A stretch of DNA of 64,000 nt from Akanthomyces muscarius (GCF_028009165.1 NC_079242.1:1922001-1986000); one strand, 5' to 3'. Shown: positions 22,201 to 34,245, counted from the first letter of the stretch. The notes: generated by a model from the letters alone, not told the origin. Numbers and translations: made by a program.

Positions 22201-23990
22201 AATGCAGGTGTCGAATTACCCCCAGCACTCCAAGGCGAGGTTCTCATGCCTAGCTGAGAGGATTGGCCGAAGCCAAGAGACGACGGTTTTCCAAAGGCAG
22301 GGGCTGGTGTCGACGGCGCGTTACCAAAACTGGTTTGACTGAACGTGGCACCTCCCGTCTGTGACGGGGTAGCAGTGGCTGCACCCCCTGAGGCCCAAGG
22401 AGAAGATTTCTGACCAAGTGAAGACGAAGATCCAAAGGCCGGTGCCGCAGGTGCAGGAGATCCAAAGGTAGCAGACAGCTTGCCAGGTGCAAATGGAGAG
22501 GCCGCTGGAGTAGTGCTGGCGGGCTGTGCAGGAGGAGGCATAGTTGCGGAGTCGCTGGCAACAGCAAGGCCAGAATAGGTAGTTCCCTGCTTGATAGAAT
22601 CCTCGTATACGAACCACCAAGCACACAAAATACCTTCGTGCGTCAACACCCAGAGACCTGGGAGCGGGCTCGGTGATTCATTGACCTCCTCGTCTGAGGG
22701 CAGGGGGCGATACACCTTCTCTTTACTGGACAAATCCAAGCATACACCAACAGGTACGGAATCGTCCATTGACTCGGTCATGGGAAGCGTTGGGCGTCTC
22801 GTATCATCAAGGAGCTCAGTCGTCGTGAATATGCCTGTAACCTGGCCAGCCTGCCAATCATTGGCAAGTGCCTTTTTAGATCGAGTAAGCAGACCGACGT
22901 CGGTGGAAGCTGTCGAGGAGACCATGAGCAAGTCTTGCAGGTCCGGATCAAAGTTCCGCAGACGCAAGATGCTGTGGTGAGGCCTCTTATCGGAAAAGGG
23001 CTCGACGGGATCGGCTATCCGTTGAAATTTGAATGACGAAGGAGGCTCTCTGGTGATGATATGATAGATGGAAGCTGGCTGAGAGTCACTGCCAGAGTGA
23101 ACGGCTAAGAAAAGGTTGTTCTCGAGCCAAGTGAGAGAGGTTACATGGCAGTCTCCGAGACTGGGAGGCTTGGGGATCTCAGCCTTGTCCTGTCCCTCGG
23201 GCGTTATCTGGTGTATGGATCCATCGGCGAGGCCAGCACATAGCTGTTTACCCTTGGCACTCCAGCTGATGCAGCTGACCCGTGACTTGAGCACATTGCT
23301 CACCTGCCTCTCGCGTAGGTTCGCCATGAAGAGCTCCCCGGAGTCTGTGACAAGAGCACACAGCTCAGCCTTCTCAGCGGTCGGATTAGGCGCGAGGACG
23401 CGGAGCGCCTGGCCGTTTGTGGGCAACTCAAAGGCCGAGTTTGTCGATCCCTGCAGCAGCGACTGCACCTCATAGACGGCGAGGCCGCCACCTGACTCGG
23501 CCGAAAGAAGCAGGTAGTTTTCGTCGGCGGTGAAGGCGAGCTGCGAAATGCGCATGGGCATTTGAATCTTGAGCTGTGGTTCGTAGCTGCGCACGTCAGA
23601 GTCGCCCTCTTTGGGGGACTCGAAGGCCTTGCGTATGGACTCTGTCGAGGCGAAAGTAATATAGTCAGGGCCAACGGCGGCGGCAAGTCCCCTTTTCGAA
23701 GCGATGCTGAGGAGCGAAGCAGTCCGCGGCGGTTGTTCGGGCCACGGGCTCGTGAGGCGAACTTTGGCGTCGCCAGCGATCGACTGAAAACCGAGAGCCT
23801 GGATGAACAGCATTAGTGATACGATATGCGAAGAGGTCTACCATGGATTTTCGTAGAAACAATGATCAAAACGTCGCGAATACTAATGGCGTACCTCTGT
23901 TTGGATGGTAGGCAGATGTTGCCCATCTACTGCATTAACAGCATTGCCTCCCCCGCCCATTGCGCCTTGAGAAAAAGAAGCAAAAGCCAT
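19224..23990 (-). CDS. NUP159: FG nucleoporin NUP159 (Nup214 family)
   Basis: Two exons, 23990-23895 and 23798-19224, about 1,556 residues. The intron is GTACGC...CACTAAT...CCAG. The layout is an N-terminal beta-propeller (to about residue 430), an FG-repeat region (about 455-860, many FG, SFG and FGS units), a block of seven PLPPF-type repeats (about 862-996), an acidic stretch (DSDDSDDDDGEEGSEG, about 1035-1065), and a C-terminal coiled-coil region (about 1320-1430) that would bind the Nup82 complex. The propeller is where the DEAD-box helicase Dbp5 docks at the cytoplasmic face during mRNA export. Domain order supports NUP159; the proline-rich repeat block is unusual and is treated as a finding. 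It diverges from PUP1. Confidence 0.92.
20905..21315 (-). repeat. PLPPF repeat block inside NUP159
   Basis: Seven copies of the core xPLPPF (one is PSPPF), spaced about 15-35 residues apart. They are joined by Lys/Ala/Glu linkers such as TTKPAEAAP and SAKPAESAP. They sit between the FG repeats and the acidic region, where yeast NUP159 has its dynein-light-chain binding repeats. The core sequence differs from the yeast QT motif, so equivalence is not shown. Confidence 0.85.
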
Positions 23991-24980
23991 TGTCGTTCAG
24001 TGGCCTTTTTAGTATTTCAGTGTGCAGTATGTCCTGTTATTAAGCGACCGATGCTGCGGCGCATGAGGTGCTTGATATATTCGCCAGCCAACTGCTGTTT
24101 TCTTCTGGTAGCTGCCAGGACACGCCTGTTGCAGTACGCCTGGAGGCGATGGAAAAGAATATAGAAGCAAAACTCCTGGCGATTCGAAACGCGTCAGTAG
24201 TAGAGAAATAAGCGGCTCCGAAGTGACGCCGGAGAACGGCTCCGGAAGTTCGTGAGCGCGTGGCGATACGCGATGGGAATCGATGGGCAGAAATGGAGAT
24301 TTTGAAAAAGGTTGGAAGCTCTCCAGATTGCTGGCCGACCCCTGCGCTGTGCTGGGTCCAGCTGCCTGCCTAACAATACCCAGAGCTTGCTGTAGCTACC
24401 TCAGGTACCCAGGTACCGTTTTAGCTTGGAAAGGTGCTGGCGAGAGGCCTCGCGCAATTGACGATGCTTTTACTGCCTAAGACCAATAGATTCATTCTGA
24501 ATTTGATGAAACCAACATGTAGGTGCTTTACACAAGTTCGTCTTCACTGCTGCCTTGTCCATCTGAAAGAAAACTCGGGTGCTTGTGACACTGTGCACAG
24601 CATCCGTTTAACACGGCGGAAGCTCTCAGTCACGTGCAGCGCGCAGCGATTCCTGGAGGCTGCGACAGCGCTGCAACCTGGGGGAGCTTGGCCAATCAGC
24701 GACGCGCCCCTTTGGTAGGAAGCTCGTAGGTGCCCGTCTGTCTGCGAAGGCACCTTTTAGCCTCGTCATCAGCTCTGCCTTGACCTCTCAACCAGCAAAC
24801 CGCCCACCACCGAACCACATCATCTCTGGCGCATCTACAGCTCCAATTTGAAGCAATCACAAACAGAGACACGGCCTTGATACTATCGACAGGCCCCTGC
24901 CCTCCGCGCGACGACATATAATCACAGCAAACGCCGCGGATCCAGAAGCTTCAGCGTAGCTTCGCGCTGCTTGCCCAACG
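23991..24980. promoter_or_regulatory. Divergent NUP159/PUP1 promoter region
   Basis: About 990 bp between divergent start codons. It contains a palindromic CAGGTACC direct repeat at 24402-24418 and C/T-rich leader sequence just before PUP1. No reading frame with recognisable similarity. Confidence 0.5.
24397..24418. repeat. Paired CAGGTACC palindromic motif
   Basis: Two tandem CAGGTACC units (CAGGTACCCAGGTACC) preceded by CTACCT. Similar GGTACC/TAGGTA elements recur in other intergenic parts of the window, for example at 30581-30588. Confidence 0.5.
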
Positions 24981-25897
24981 ATGCCTGGCTTCGACTTTAC
25001 CAACTACAACCGCAATGCGGCCCTGCACTCGCGCGGTGTGCCTCTGCCCAAGGCCACCAGCACCGGTACGACCATTGTCGGCTGCATATATGATGGCGGC
25101 GTCGTGGTACGTTTTGATAACCCTGCCTCTCCGATGGCTCGGGCGAGAGTCGCTCGATCCATCTCCAAGCTCTTCCCACCACCCTCTAACCCTCTCTCGT
25201 TCTTTAGATTGCCGCCGATACGCGAGCTACCTCGGGCCCCATTGTCGCCGACAAGAACTGCGAGAAGCTGCACTACATCACGCCGCAGATTTGGTGCGCC
25301 GGCGCCGGCACGGCTGCCGACACCGAGTTCACCACGGCGCTCATCTCGTCGCAGCTGGAGCTGCACTCGCTGTCGACGGGCCGCAAGCCGCGCGTCGTCA
25401 CCTGCATGACCATGCTCAAGCAGCACCTTTTCCGTTACCAGGGCCACATTGGCGCCTACCTCGTCGTCGCTGGCTGCGACCCGACCGGCACCCACCTCTT
25501 CACTGTCCACGCCCACGGCAGCACCGACAAGCTGCCCTACGTTACCATGGGCTCCGGCTCCCTCGCCGCCATGAGCGTCTTTGAGACACAGTGGAAGCCC
25601 AACATGACCAAGGACGACGCCATCAAGCTGACCAGCGACGCCATCCTCGCGGGTATCTTTAACGATCTCGGCTCCGGATCAAACGTGGACGTGGCCGTCA
25701 TTACGCAGGAGAAGACGACTCTCCTGCGCAACTTTATCAAACCCAACGAAAAGAGCGCCAAGCTGCAAAGCTACGTCTTCCCCAAGGGCACCACCAACGT
25801 CCTCAACGAGCGCATTATTAAGAAGAATGATATTGGGAGATATATCACGGTTCAGGAGGTACCCGTCGAGGGCGACCAGATGGAGGTTGATACGTAA
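24981..25897 (+). CDS. PUP1: 20S proteasome beta-2 subunit precursor (trypsin-like site)
   Basis: Two exons, 24981-25106 and 25208-25897, about 271 residues. The intron starts GTACGT, is phase 0 and ends TTTAG. The precursor starts [20 protein letters not shown]. The conserved processing site STG/TTIVG lies after residue 29, so the mature enzyme begins at Thr30, the catalytic nucleophile. [20 protein letters not shown] and [12 protein letters not shown] follow, and a C-terminal tail typical of beta-2 wraps around beta-3 ([16 protein letters not shown]). The product provides the trypsin-like activity of the 20S core. Length, propeptide and Thr1 are all intact, so the gene should be functional. 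Confidence 0.96.
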
Positions 25898-26727
25898 GGG
25901 ATGTATTCACTTTGGCATGGAGGCGGGGGCGGGTTGTGGCAACATGCTATGCGGTTAGGCACAAGAAGACGACAAAGAATTGTAACAATATCACCGTTTT
26001 GATACACTACCCCACAAGCCGTAGCTTTTCGTATTTGTGACAACATGCTTTGCGGTTCAATACAAGGAGACGGTAGAGCATCATAACGATATTATCGTTT
26101 CAACACTATCTCATAAGCTGCGACTTTTTACTGCTTGTGTGATGGCATGGATGAATTAGATCAAGTACATGCGAGTAGCTCTAGTATTCAATATATGACA
26201 TAGGCAGGAAGAAGAGCCGACTGCCTGCACAAAACTTAAAAAAAGGGCGATAACGCATAGCTATCTGGAATATGCTCAGGTAGATGATTATAATAAAAAA
26301 GGAGGGCAACGACATGGAGTAGAATGTACATGAAGTGGCAAAAACATATGGTAGCCGCTATCGGCCATGAGACCAGGTACATCTGTCGACATGAGAGGAG
26401 ATGCTACACGGCATCCAACAGAAAAAAAATAATAGACGGTAAGCTTCCCAAATGGGAGCAGAAGAAGAGTGGTATAGGGGTGAAAGATAATAAAATTTGT
26501 AGCGATTGAGACAGAGCCGACTGCGCCTGTGAAACTCCAATATCGATTATGCCGGGGAAAAAAAACGTAGAATAGAATTTCCGAGTAAAAAAGCCGAAAA
26601 ATGCTGGTTGAGATTTTCTTCATCATCATGAATTTTGCCGGTCTTTTCTCTCCGTTCTTTTGCGCGTTGCTGTATAGAAAGCTGCGTGTTTGCGACTTCC
26701 GGGTTGATGTTAGTGAATGCGGGTTTG
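25898..26727. other. Convergent 3' region with degenerate tandem repeat
   Basis: About 830 bp between the PUP1 stop and the stop of the Sel1-repeat gene. The first 240 bp hold an imperfect approximately 101-bp tandem duplication, listed separately. The rest is AT-rich with A runs and no convincing gene. Confidence 0.5.
25934..26150. repeat. Degenerate 101-bp tandem duplication
   Basis: Unit 1 starts at 25934 (TTGTGGCAACATGCTATGCG) and unit 2 at 26035 (TTGTGACAACATGCTTTGCG). Both end with a related CACAAGCCGTAGC / CATAAGCTGCGAC block. A third start (TTGTGTGATGGCATGG) appears about 100 bp later at 26135. Many differences between the units are transitions. Confidence 0.7.
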
Positions 26728-29019
26728 TTATTCAACCGAACGCTGCTTCAAGCCAAACATGGTTCGCGCTCGTGATCTGCTGCGCGCCTTTTTGGCGTCT
26801 TTGGAGGGAGTAACCTTGGTAGTATCGTCGTTGTACTTGGCCTTGTGGATCCTGGCAGCTTCAATTAGAATTGCATGACTGAGTGTTTGAGGGCATCAAC
26901 ATACCAGCTATTGCCAACCATGCTCATACCCTTGGCTTCGGCAAGTCTGTAAAATTTGGCACTCTTCTTCAAATTCTTCTTGCAGCCAACACCCTGAGCG
27001 TAGCAGAAACCGGCTTCGGCCAGCGCATCGACGTCACCCCAGTCTAAGAGTTTGTTAGCTTAGTTCCAATCAAGTCCCAAGGGTGTACTTACTTCCTGCG
27101 ATTTCGAAACATCTGAGAGCAAGGGTCTTATCTTGCTCGATGCCCCAACCGTTCATATGACTTACGCCAAGCTCGTAGATGCTCAGAGCAAACTGTGCCT
27201 TACGCGCTCGCCGTTCAATAACATCTACGTGCTTTCCTTCTTTGACATGGTCCTCGTCATCGGCGATCTCGGTACTAGCATGTTCGGCAGCCTTGCGAAG
27301 CCACTCCACGCCTTCCCTTTGACTGGGGCGCATTCCCCAACCGTGACGGCAAGCGAGAGCGTAGAGAAGCATGGCAGTGGGGTTGTTTTGTTTGGCAGCC
27401 AGTCGGAGATGATACGTCGATTCCTTGAGCGATCCATTCTCGTGCAGTTGGATACCCTTTTCCAGATGGTCTTCGGCTGTTAATTCTGGCAGGGAAGACG
27501 ACTGAGAGTTTGCTGTGCGAGGCGGCCGAATGGTTCCGGCACTATCAGATGTCATTGTTGATACTGGTGTTCTTCCGCGGGCATCACTCAAATTAGACTG
27601 TAAAGTTCTGCCACGAGCGACATCCTCTGAGCGACGGCCGATGTCTACTGATGGCCGACTCGAATTTGGTGATGGATATCCTGCGGGGCCCAACCGAGAG
27701 ATGTCCAAGCTCGCCTTGCCCGTGTCAAACGAAGGGCGGGCAATGAAGCTGGACGCATCGTCTCCCATAAATCTCGCCGATGAACTAGACGGGCGAGTTG
27801 GTGGGGAAGGCGGTGCGCCGGATGGCTTGCGTGTGTTGGAAGCTGAAGGCGTGAGAGGATACATCTCGGGTGGCTCTGATCTTTGGACAGACTTTCCTCG
27901 CGGAAGAGTGAATTTGGAGTATATGTATGATTGGCCATTGCCTCTACCATCATCTGCTTGTTGATCGAGGAATGCCTCGCTATGCATGCTGACTGGGGTG
28001 TGGGCATCATCGGCTAGAAAAAATGAGGGCTGGCTGTCCGAGGAGGCTTGTCTGGAAGGCAAGTCAAAGGATGGGGTGCCAGCTCGACTAAGCGGGCGAG
28101 AAAAGTTGAATGACGGACGAGGAAGACCGGATGCGTCTGACGCGACTGAAGGCGATCTCTGGAAGCTGTTGGCTAGAACGCCAGGAGCCGCAAAAGCGCT
28201 ACTTGCAGAAGAGAGCTTGCGGGCGGTGGTGGAATGAAAAGAGGTGGCAGGAGTACCTGCACTGTCATCATCTATCGACCCTGGTGGAGAGGACTTGACG
28301 CTTGATGTTCGCTTAGACAAGAAGGGAGGCCTGGGCGGAACGAGGCCTGCGTCTTCCAAGGACACACGTGGTCTGTCGGGAGAAACTGCGAGCTGTGTGG
28401 AGGGGAATGCGCCGGGAATACTTCGAACTGGTGATTTCTCCGAGCGCTTTTCTATGTATGACTGAGTATCGCTTTGGATGGGCGATGGAGAGCGGGTACG
28501 GGCACCAAAGAAGCTGTGATTGTCGTCGGGATTTAACTCTGGTCGGCCGCGAGGCAACTCTGGAAAGGCTCCCGGCATGGGGGGCGCTTGTTCGAGGTTA
28601 GGCTGTATACGGCTCATGCGCGGGTGCATGGAAACGGGACGCTCGCTAGCTTCAAAGGCATCTTCCAGTTCAGTCTTGAGGCCAACAGAGTCGTTGGCGC
28701 GGTCTGGCGAGTCGGCGAGCTCGGTTGGGGATTCCTGGGACATGGAACGAAAGTAGTCGGATCGGCCCTGGAGGACCAGAGGGCTTTCGAGGGTAAGAGG
28801 CGGCAGGCGACTGACTCTGTTGCCGTCCTTGTCGCCATTCTGAAGCTGCTTGGCAAGGATGCGACTTTGGAGAGCAAAGGCGTCGAGGGGCGAGAGCTCG
28901 GGGGGCGCCTCACCAGCAATGTGCAAGCGCGGGGAGCGAAGGGGCCTAGAGGCGCTGGAGAAGCCAGAAGCATGCGAGTGTGCTCGCAGCTCCAACAAAT
29001 TCGGGCGTTTGTCGGACAT
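26728..29019 (-). CDS. Sel1-repeat protein, Nif1/DSF2-like
   Basis: Three exons on the minus strand: 29019-27093, 27043-26905 and 26851-26728, about 729 residues. The first ATG of the frame (MSDKRPNLLEL) is taken as start. Residues 1 to about 510 are disordered, rich in Ser, Pro and Arg, with many SP/TP sites. From about 520 onward come Sel1/TPR-like helical repeats: AEDHLEKGIQLHENGSLKES, AMLLYALACRHGWGM, SIYELGVSHMNGWGIEQDK and AEAGFCYAQGVGCKKNLKKS. The end is basic (KKARSRSRARTMFGLKQRS). This architecture matches fungal Nif1 (a mitosis inhibitor acting on Nim1/Cdr1 in S. pombe) and budding-yeast DSF2, and is related to chitin-synthase activators of the Skt5 group. The family is clear; the cellular role here is inference. 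Confidence 0.87.
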
Positions 29020-32000
29020 GGTCAAACTGGGCCACTGGCGAAAGCGAATCCCGATTTAGAGCTGATGCGAGCGGGGAGCGCTACTTGGGCAACCTGGCGA
29101 CGCGATCTCGGCGCAGATAGCAGAGACGGAATCGGCGGCTCAGTAGAAATAAATCAAGTATGAAGTCGAAGGGCTCGCCATGTAGCAGACGGGTAAGGCT
29201 GATGATGTCGTCGAGAACAGGTGGATATGGAGTCGCAACGGCTGCAGGTCTGACAGACGCTGTCAACAAACGGGGAAGCGCAGCGGAACGGCGCGAGACG
29301 AGTTGGAAAAACGGGAGCGACGAGCGAAGCAATAATATTTTTTTTCTCTGGATGAATCGAAAGAATTAAAGCACGGTGCAGGGCCCAAAGTTAGACAAAG
29401 GCTCTTTGAGGCAGACAGCAGGCAGGTGGGCGAGAGGCATGCGGAGGCGTAGTCGGGGGAACCTTGAATTTTGCGGGTGCGGAAACCATAGGCGGTCGGA
29501 AGGGAGGGCAATGCATCCGCCTGAGTGCCTACACGCGCGGAGAAATGAATGAGAGTTTCTGCAGCGGATGAGAATAAGAAGAAAGGCGGCAGCGAGCAGA
29601 GGTAGGTCGGCAAGCGGCAGGGAGAGCGATATGTCGACGGGAACAAATTAAGATGCAGCTGGGGAGGACTGCTGGCGTTGGCAGCGCGCCAGAGAGGCAC
29701 TCACCAGCGTAGCAGCGCAGCGCAGTGGAGAGAGGGGGGGTAACCTGACGACGGGCAGGTGGTGCGGCAGCAGTTGTGGCAGCACAGCACTTGCGGTAGC
29801 GGCAGGTGCCTGCAGAAAGGAGGAGCCCGCAGCCTGGGGGAGAGACATTTGGGGGTCCCCTGGGCCAGGTGCTTGGAAAGGGGCTTTTTTGGTGGTTTTA
29901 GGTAGTGGGTCAGGCGTGCTGAAAAAAAAAAGAGGAACAGCGAAAACTGCCCAAATGGTAAGTTGCCGCGGTGTAATTACCGTGGTACAGAGCAGATTAG
30001 CAGTGCTGCTAGGCCCCGGGCTAGACTGAGAGCAGCAGCAAGAGCCGTTTTGGCGACGAGCGTTTGGGCCTGCTGGTGCCCTGTTTAGTGGGCTGCGGCC
30101 AGCAAATGTGCCTGGGCCGTGGTGGCTGTGTGGGGGCAGCCAGACCAGGGAGGAACGCCACTGCCCGCCAGTGCAAGACGAACAGCGGAGGGCGAAGCAC
30201 TTTGACAGGTCCAACGGAGCAGTTGCAGTCGAGTTGAAGGACTCGACTCCTTCGCCGCTGGACCCTTTCAGCACTTTGACTGGCAGTCTCCATGCACCCT
30301 GTGGCGTTGGGATGGCCTCTGCGCTCCAGCCGCCCCGCCATGGCTCTCCAGTGACGGTACCTGATTTTCCACCAAATGGAAGCATTACAAGAAAAGAAAC
30401 AACCGCTGAGAACGCATTCGCCAGCAACCTCGTATGGTATTTTCAAGTTTATTATTACGGATACTGGCACTGGCACTCACTTACCGGCCGCTCTGTTTCT
30501 ACCTACACCGTGTGGCCGTCAACTACTAGATCAGCGGCACCTTGGAGTCGGTACTATCCAGACACGGCACGTCCCCTATTCAGGTACCTATTAATAGGAC
30601 CGGCAGGGGCTCGCTCATCTCAATATCGACCTCTGCCAGATGCCAATCCAACTTCCTTGCCATGGCCGGCCAGAATTGGGCCATATTCGAACTCTAGATC
30701 AGCAATTGTGCACTTTTGGCGGCTTTGTTCTGCCATTGACTATGCTGCTTTTTTTTTTTGCTAAAAGTAGCTCCTAGGTAGCCACGCGAGAAAGGACAAG
30801 CGCGTCTGAGCTCGTATTCAGAAGCCGCCAAATCTCCTTTTCGGTTCGTGCCCCCATCCAAATACCGCCGTCAACTCCATCTTCTGCAGCGTTCTTTCCC
30901 AGGTCAATCTGGCTCTACTGTATTGCTGGTACAGGTACAAGAGCTTGGCATGTTGGATGAGGGAGATCCTTCAAATTTGCGACAAGAACGCCTATCCCAC
31001 GCTAAGCAGTCTTACGTACAATATCCATGCCTCCTTGCATGTGACGTTTTACCTCGCTACAAAAACAGCCGTTGACTTCTTTTCTCGCTAATAAATGCCC
31101 TCCCGTTCTTGTCTACTCGTCTAACTACGCCCCTGTTCATGCAAAATGCAGCCTTACGACCCGAAAAAAGAAGACAATCACTCTGCAGCGACGCCACTCA
31201 CCCAGCCTCGCATAACCAACCTAATAAAGGAAACCAGGAATAAAAAACTGTGTAGGGATTCATGGTTCGTCCCCCACCTTGCAAGAGATACTCCGATTGT
31301 TTCTTATTATCTGTGCCTATTCTGACACCAAACCTGCTCCTGTTCTGCTCAAACGATTCATGCACAAGCTGCCAAGCCAGCCAGGCCAGATGCACCCCTG
31401 AACTCCTCTGTCTCCTCTCCACACACTTTATCCTCTCGCAAAAGTAATACTACTGGGTCATCCGCACATGAGAGACGCGCTGTGTCTTGTCTAATGGACC
31501 TGCATACTCGCACGCACATACATATACTATAACAACTACATTGGTGCCAACTCGGGTGAAACATGTTCTCCCTGAACACTCCCGAACACGTAATTCCCCT
31601 CAATCTCACCAGCCAACGCCCCAGAGCCAGACAACCAGACAGACTAGCAGAGAACGAGCAAGCTCTTCCCGTCCTGGCGCTGTGTGTCACGGCGCGACAC
31701 AACTCAAAGAGCCAATCTCACTTTCCATGTCGCACAGTAGATCAACAGACGCTGGACATTCTCCACAGATGCGACGGTTCAGATGTTCGATATAAACATG
31801 TGCAATTTTGTTGCTACCATAGCAAAAGCTCTAAAGCAGGCACCTTCTATGCCTCTCTCTTTACTCTGTCTTTGCTCAACAACACTTTGGACTCCCCTTG
31901 TAGTACACCACTGCTCTATGGATTGGATTTGAATTGCTTTCAACTCTCGACTTTTGATATCTGTCTCGGCCAGCAAAAAAAAAAAAGAAAAAAAAAATAA

Positions 32001-32111
32001 CAGGTCATGCCAAAACTTCAAAAAACGCCAAATGATCAAAATGCTACGACAACTCCTCCTCACAACATGGTACCCAAAAACCTCAAGAGGTGATTTCGCA
32101 TTCGGCGCATC
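29020..32111. other. 3.1-kb gene desert
   Basis: The longest gene-free stretch in the window, between the start of the Sel1-repeat gene and the stop of ERV46 (both minus strand). Frames are short and unconserved. Part of it (about 29,020-30,500) may be a long promoter and leader of the Sel1-repeat gene, with A/T runs at about 29,335 and 29,921. It contains GGTACC motifs and a small inverted repeat at 30576-30598. No tRNA, transposon or rRNA is visible. Confidence 0.5.
30576..30598. repeat. Small inverted repeat around CAGGTACC
   Basis: CCTATT and AATAGG flank CAGGTACCTATT, giving a short hairpin-capable palindrome in the gene desert. It carries the same GGTACC core as the motif at 24,402. 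Confidence 0.4.
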
Positions 32112-33513
32112 TTATAGGTTCTTTGATCGAATCTTCTTCAGTCTCGTCGTGCCCTCAAACAGGCCGCGGTCGACGGCGGCGGCAACAGTGAGAGTACCGC
32201 CAACAACAGCGCAGAGCCCAGCGATGAAACCGAGAAAGCTCTTGCCCTTCTCCTCTCGGTTGATGACCTTCATGGGTGAAATATCCTGAAAGAAAGAAAA
32301 AAGGTTAGATCTTCGGTTGTCAGTGTGAAAATCGATAGGTCATCACTTACATAAGAAAAGAAGACGCCAGGAATACCGCCTCTCGAGTGAAGACGTTCGG
32401 CGTGACCCTCGGCAGAGTCGTCGCCCCCCGTAAGGCTTCTCTTGTGGCTAGTGACAGAGTACTGGTGAGTCTCTACGCTGCCGTCGGTGTTCATGGTGCG
32501 GGCCATCTTCTCCCAGCCTAGGGGCAGGAAGGACGTGGGCACAATCTTGACAAAATACATAAAGTTGAAGTTGGGATCGAGGGTGAGCTGTTTGGTGTTG
32601 TCAAGAGGGTTGGCGTGGTGGCTGGTCCAGGGCGTGGCACCCTTGCCCATCTTCTTGGCCACGGCCTCGGGCAGCTGGGGGCCGAAGCGCAGGTGGTGGA
32701 TGTAGTGCGTAAAGTCGTGCTTCTTGTCGCCCGTGGTCTCCCAGTAGTTCTTGAGGTCGTGGACGTGCATGTTGCCGTTGCTGAAGCTGCGGCCGGGCGC
32801 CAGATGAAAGTTGCCCACGACCTTGTTCACCTGCAAGAGACCGTCGATGCGGCAGCCCTCGTGGCGCTGCTCCTCCAGGCGCTCCGCGTAGTGCTCACGC
32901 TCGCACTGCTCAAAGGCCTTACCGTCGCCAAAGGCCCAGGAGACCTGAGCATACGCTTCACGGATCTCCTCGCACGTGTTACAGCAGCCGGACTTTTTGA
33001 CATTGCTTGGGGCCGGTGCGCCGCCGCAATCGCCGCAGTAGCTTGGGTCCAAGTGCTCGGCAGCGTCGTCGTGCAGATTCAGCGAGCTGACGTCAATGAC
33101 GCCGCCGCCTTCTCCTTCGGGACGGAGGCGGACCTTGTGCACGCCGTGGGCGACACCGTGCTGCTGCTCGCCAGACACGTCCATGACATCCAGGGTCAGG
33201 AGCTCGCAGGGCATGCGGGGGAATGTAATGTTGAGGTGAATATCCATGCGCTCGCCTGGAGGCACCCTCGTGTTAGTTGCTTGACAATTTAGGTGTCTGT
33301 TTTTAATTTGCGCAACTCACCTCGTCCCTTGTCGACGACGAGCTCAGGGCGAATGACAACAGTTCTGTAGTCGGCCCATTCTCCCCATACTAGGAACAAG
33401 ACGACAAGCAGGGAGACAATGGTGACGACACCTCCACTGGTTGTTCGAATTCGAGCCTCGTCGACCGTCTTGGTAAAGGCGTCAAGCCTTGTAAATCGCG
33501 ACTTGGCGGGCAT
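32112..33513 (-). CDS. ERV46: COPII cargo receptor ERV46 (ERGIC3)
   Basis: Three exons on the minus strand: 33513-33321, 33255-32351 and 32285-32112, about 423 residues. It begins MPAKSRFTRLDAFTKTVDEA, the family signature. A first membrane segment follows (about residues 28-48, VVTIVSLLVVLFLVWGEW). The large lumenal domain has paired cysteines (YCGDCGG and CCNTCEEIREAY), and a second membrane segment lies close to the C-terminus (FLGFIAGLCAVVGGTLTVAA). The joins give GRG-ERMDIHLNITF and GVFFSY-DISPMKVI. ERV46 and ERV41 cycle between ER and Golgi in COPII and COPI vesicles and return escaped ER proteins. The protein is full length. Confidence 0.95.
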
Positions 33514-34245
33514 CTTGGGCGAAGCTCGGAGGGGAAGGATCTCGATCTAGAGAGTGGCTGCAGGATGCGACACAGTCGTGCTCAAAGAAAGAAACAATGG
33601 CCGCAAAGTAATCGGCAATTGATGCAAGGGATGAGTTCAATTGGCCTCGACTGCCAGAGTCATAGAGGATGGCAACAGCTGGCGAAAGGCGTCGAGATGC
33701 GGCTGATATCGAAGTGGTAGAAGGGTCGCATTGAAAGGCCACAGTCGCAAGTAAAAGGCACGAGGCGCTGACTGCCACGGGTCCATTTTCCAGCTCCAGC
33801 CCGGCGCTAGCGCACCTTCAGCCGACAGGGGGTCGATTTACAGTGGACCGGGCATCCTTTTAGGTACAAGCAGCACCCTCAATTTTTTGGCTGGGGTCGG
33901 TAAATCGCCGGTACCAGGTAGCAGAGTCTGGAGCTTCTAGCAAGCTGCCGTCTGATGAACAACGCCCATCACAACGCTCATCATAAAAGTAATTTGTCCG
34001 ACCAGCGACTCCTCGGCTGCGCAAGTTGGCTTTGTGCTTCCACATCATAGCATCCGAAACATTTCCGCACTTTTTTGCTCTGGACTGCACACCGACTTGA
34101 TCCAGCTGCCGCGACAAGTAGACGACGAACTGCGACAAACGGACCTGCCACTTCGAACCTACTGGTGCCTTCCCATCAGCCTGGTTGCCTCGCGCGCTGA
34201 AGCGGATTTCCAGACGCGCACCCTCCTAGAAACTGACCTTGTAAA
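33514..34245. promoter_or_regulatory. Divergent ERV46/CstF64 promoter region
   Basis: About 730 bp between divergent start codons. It contains a TAGGTACAAG element near 33,861 and a GGTACC at 33,910. No coding similarity. Confidence 0.45.

Noticed and set aside
20641..22257. 538-codon plus-strand frame over the NUP159 gene
   Set aside because: Antisense to the FG and PLPPF repeats. It exists because of repeat composition, has no independent motif, and lies opposite a well-supported gene.
28588..29163. 191-codon plus-strand frame over the Sel1-repeat gene
   Set aside because: Antisense shadow of the disordered Ser/Pro-rich region, no motif.
34140..34175. GTTCGAA-type T-loop on the minus strand near the CstF64 leader
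   Set aside because: No stem pairing or cloverleaf around it.
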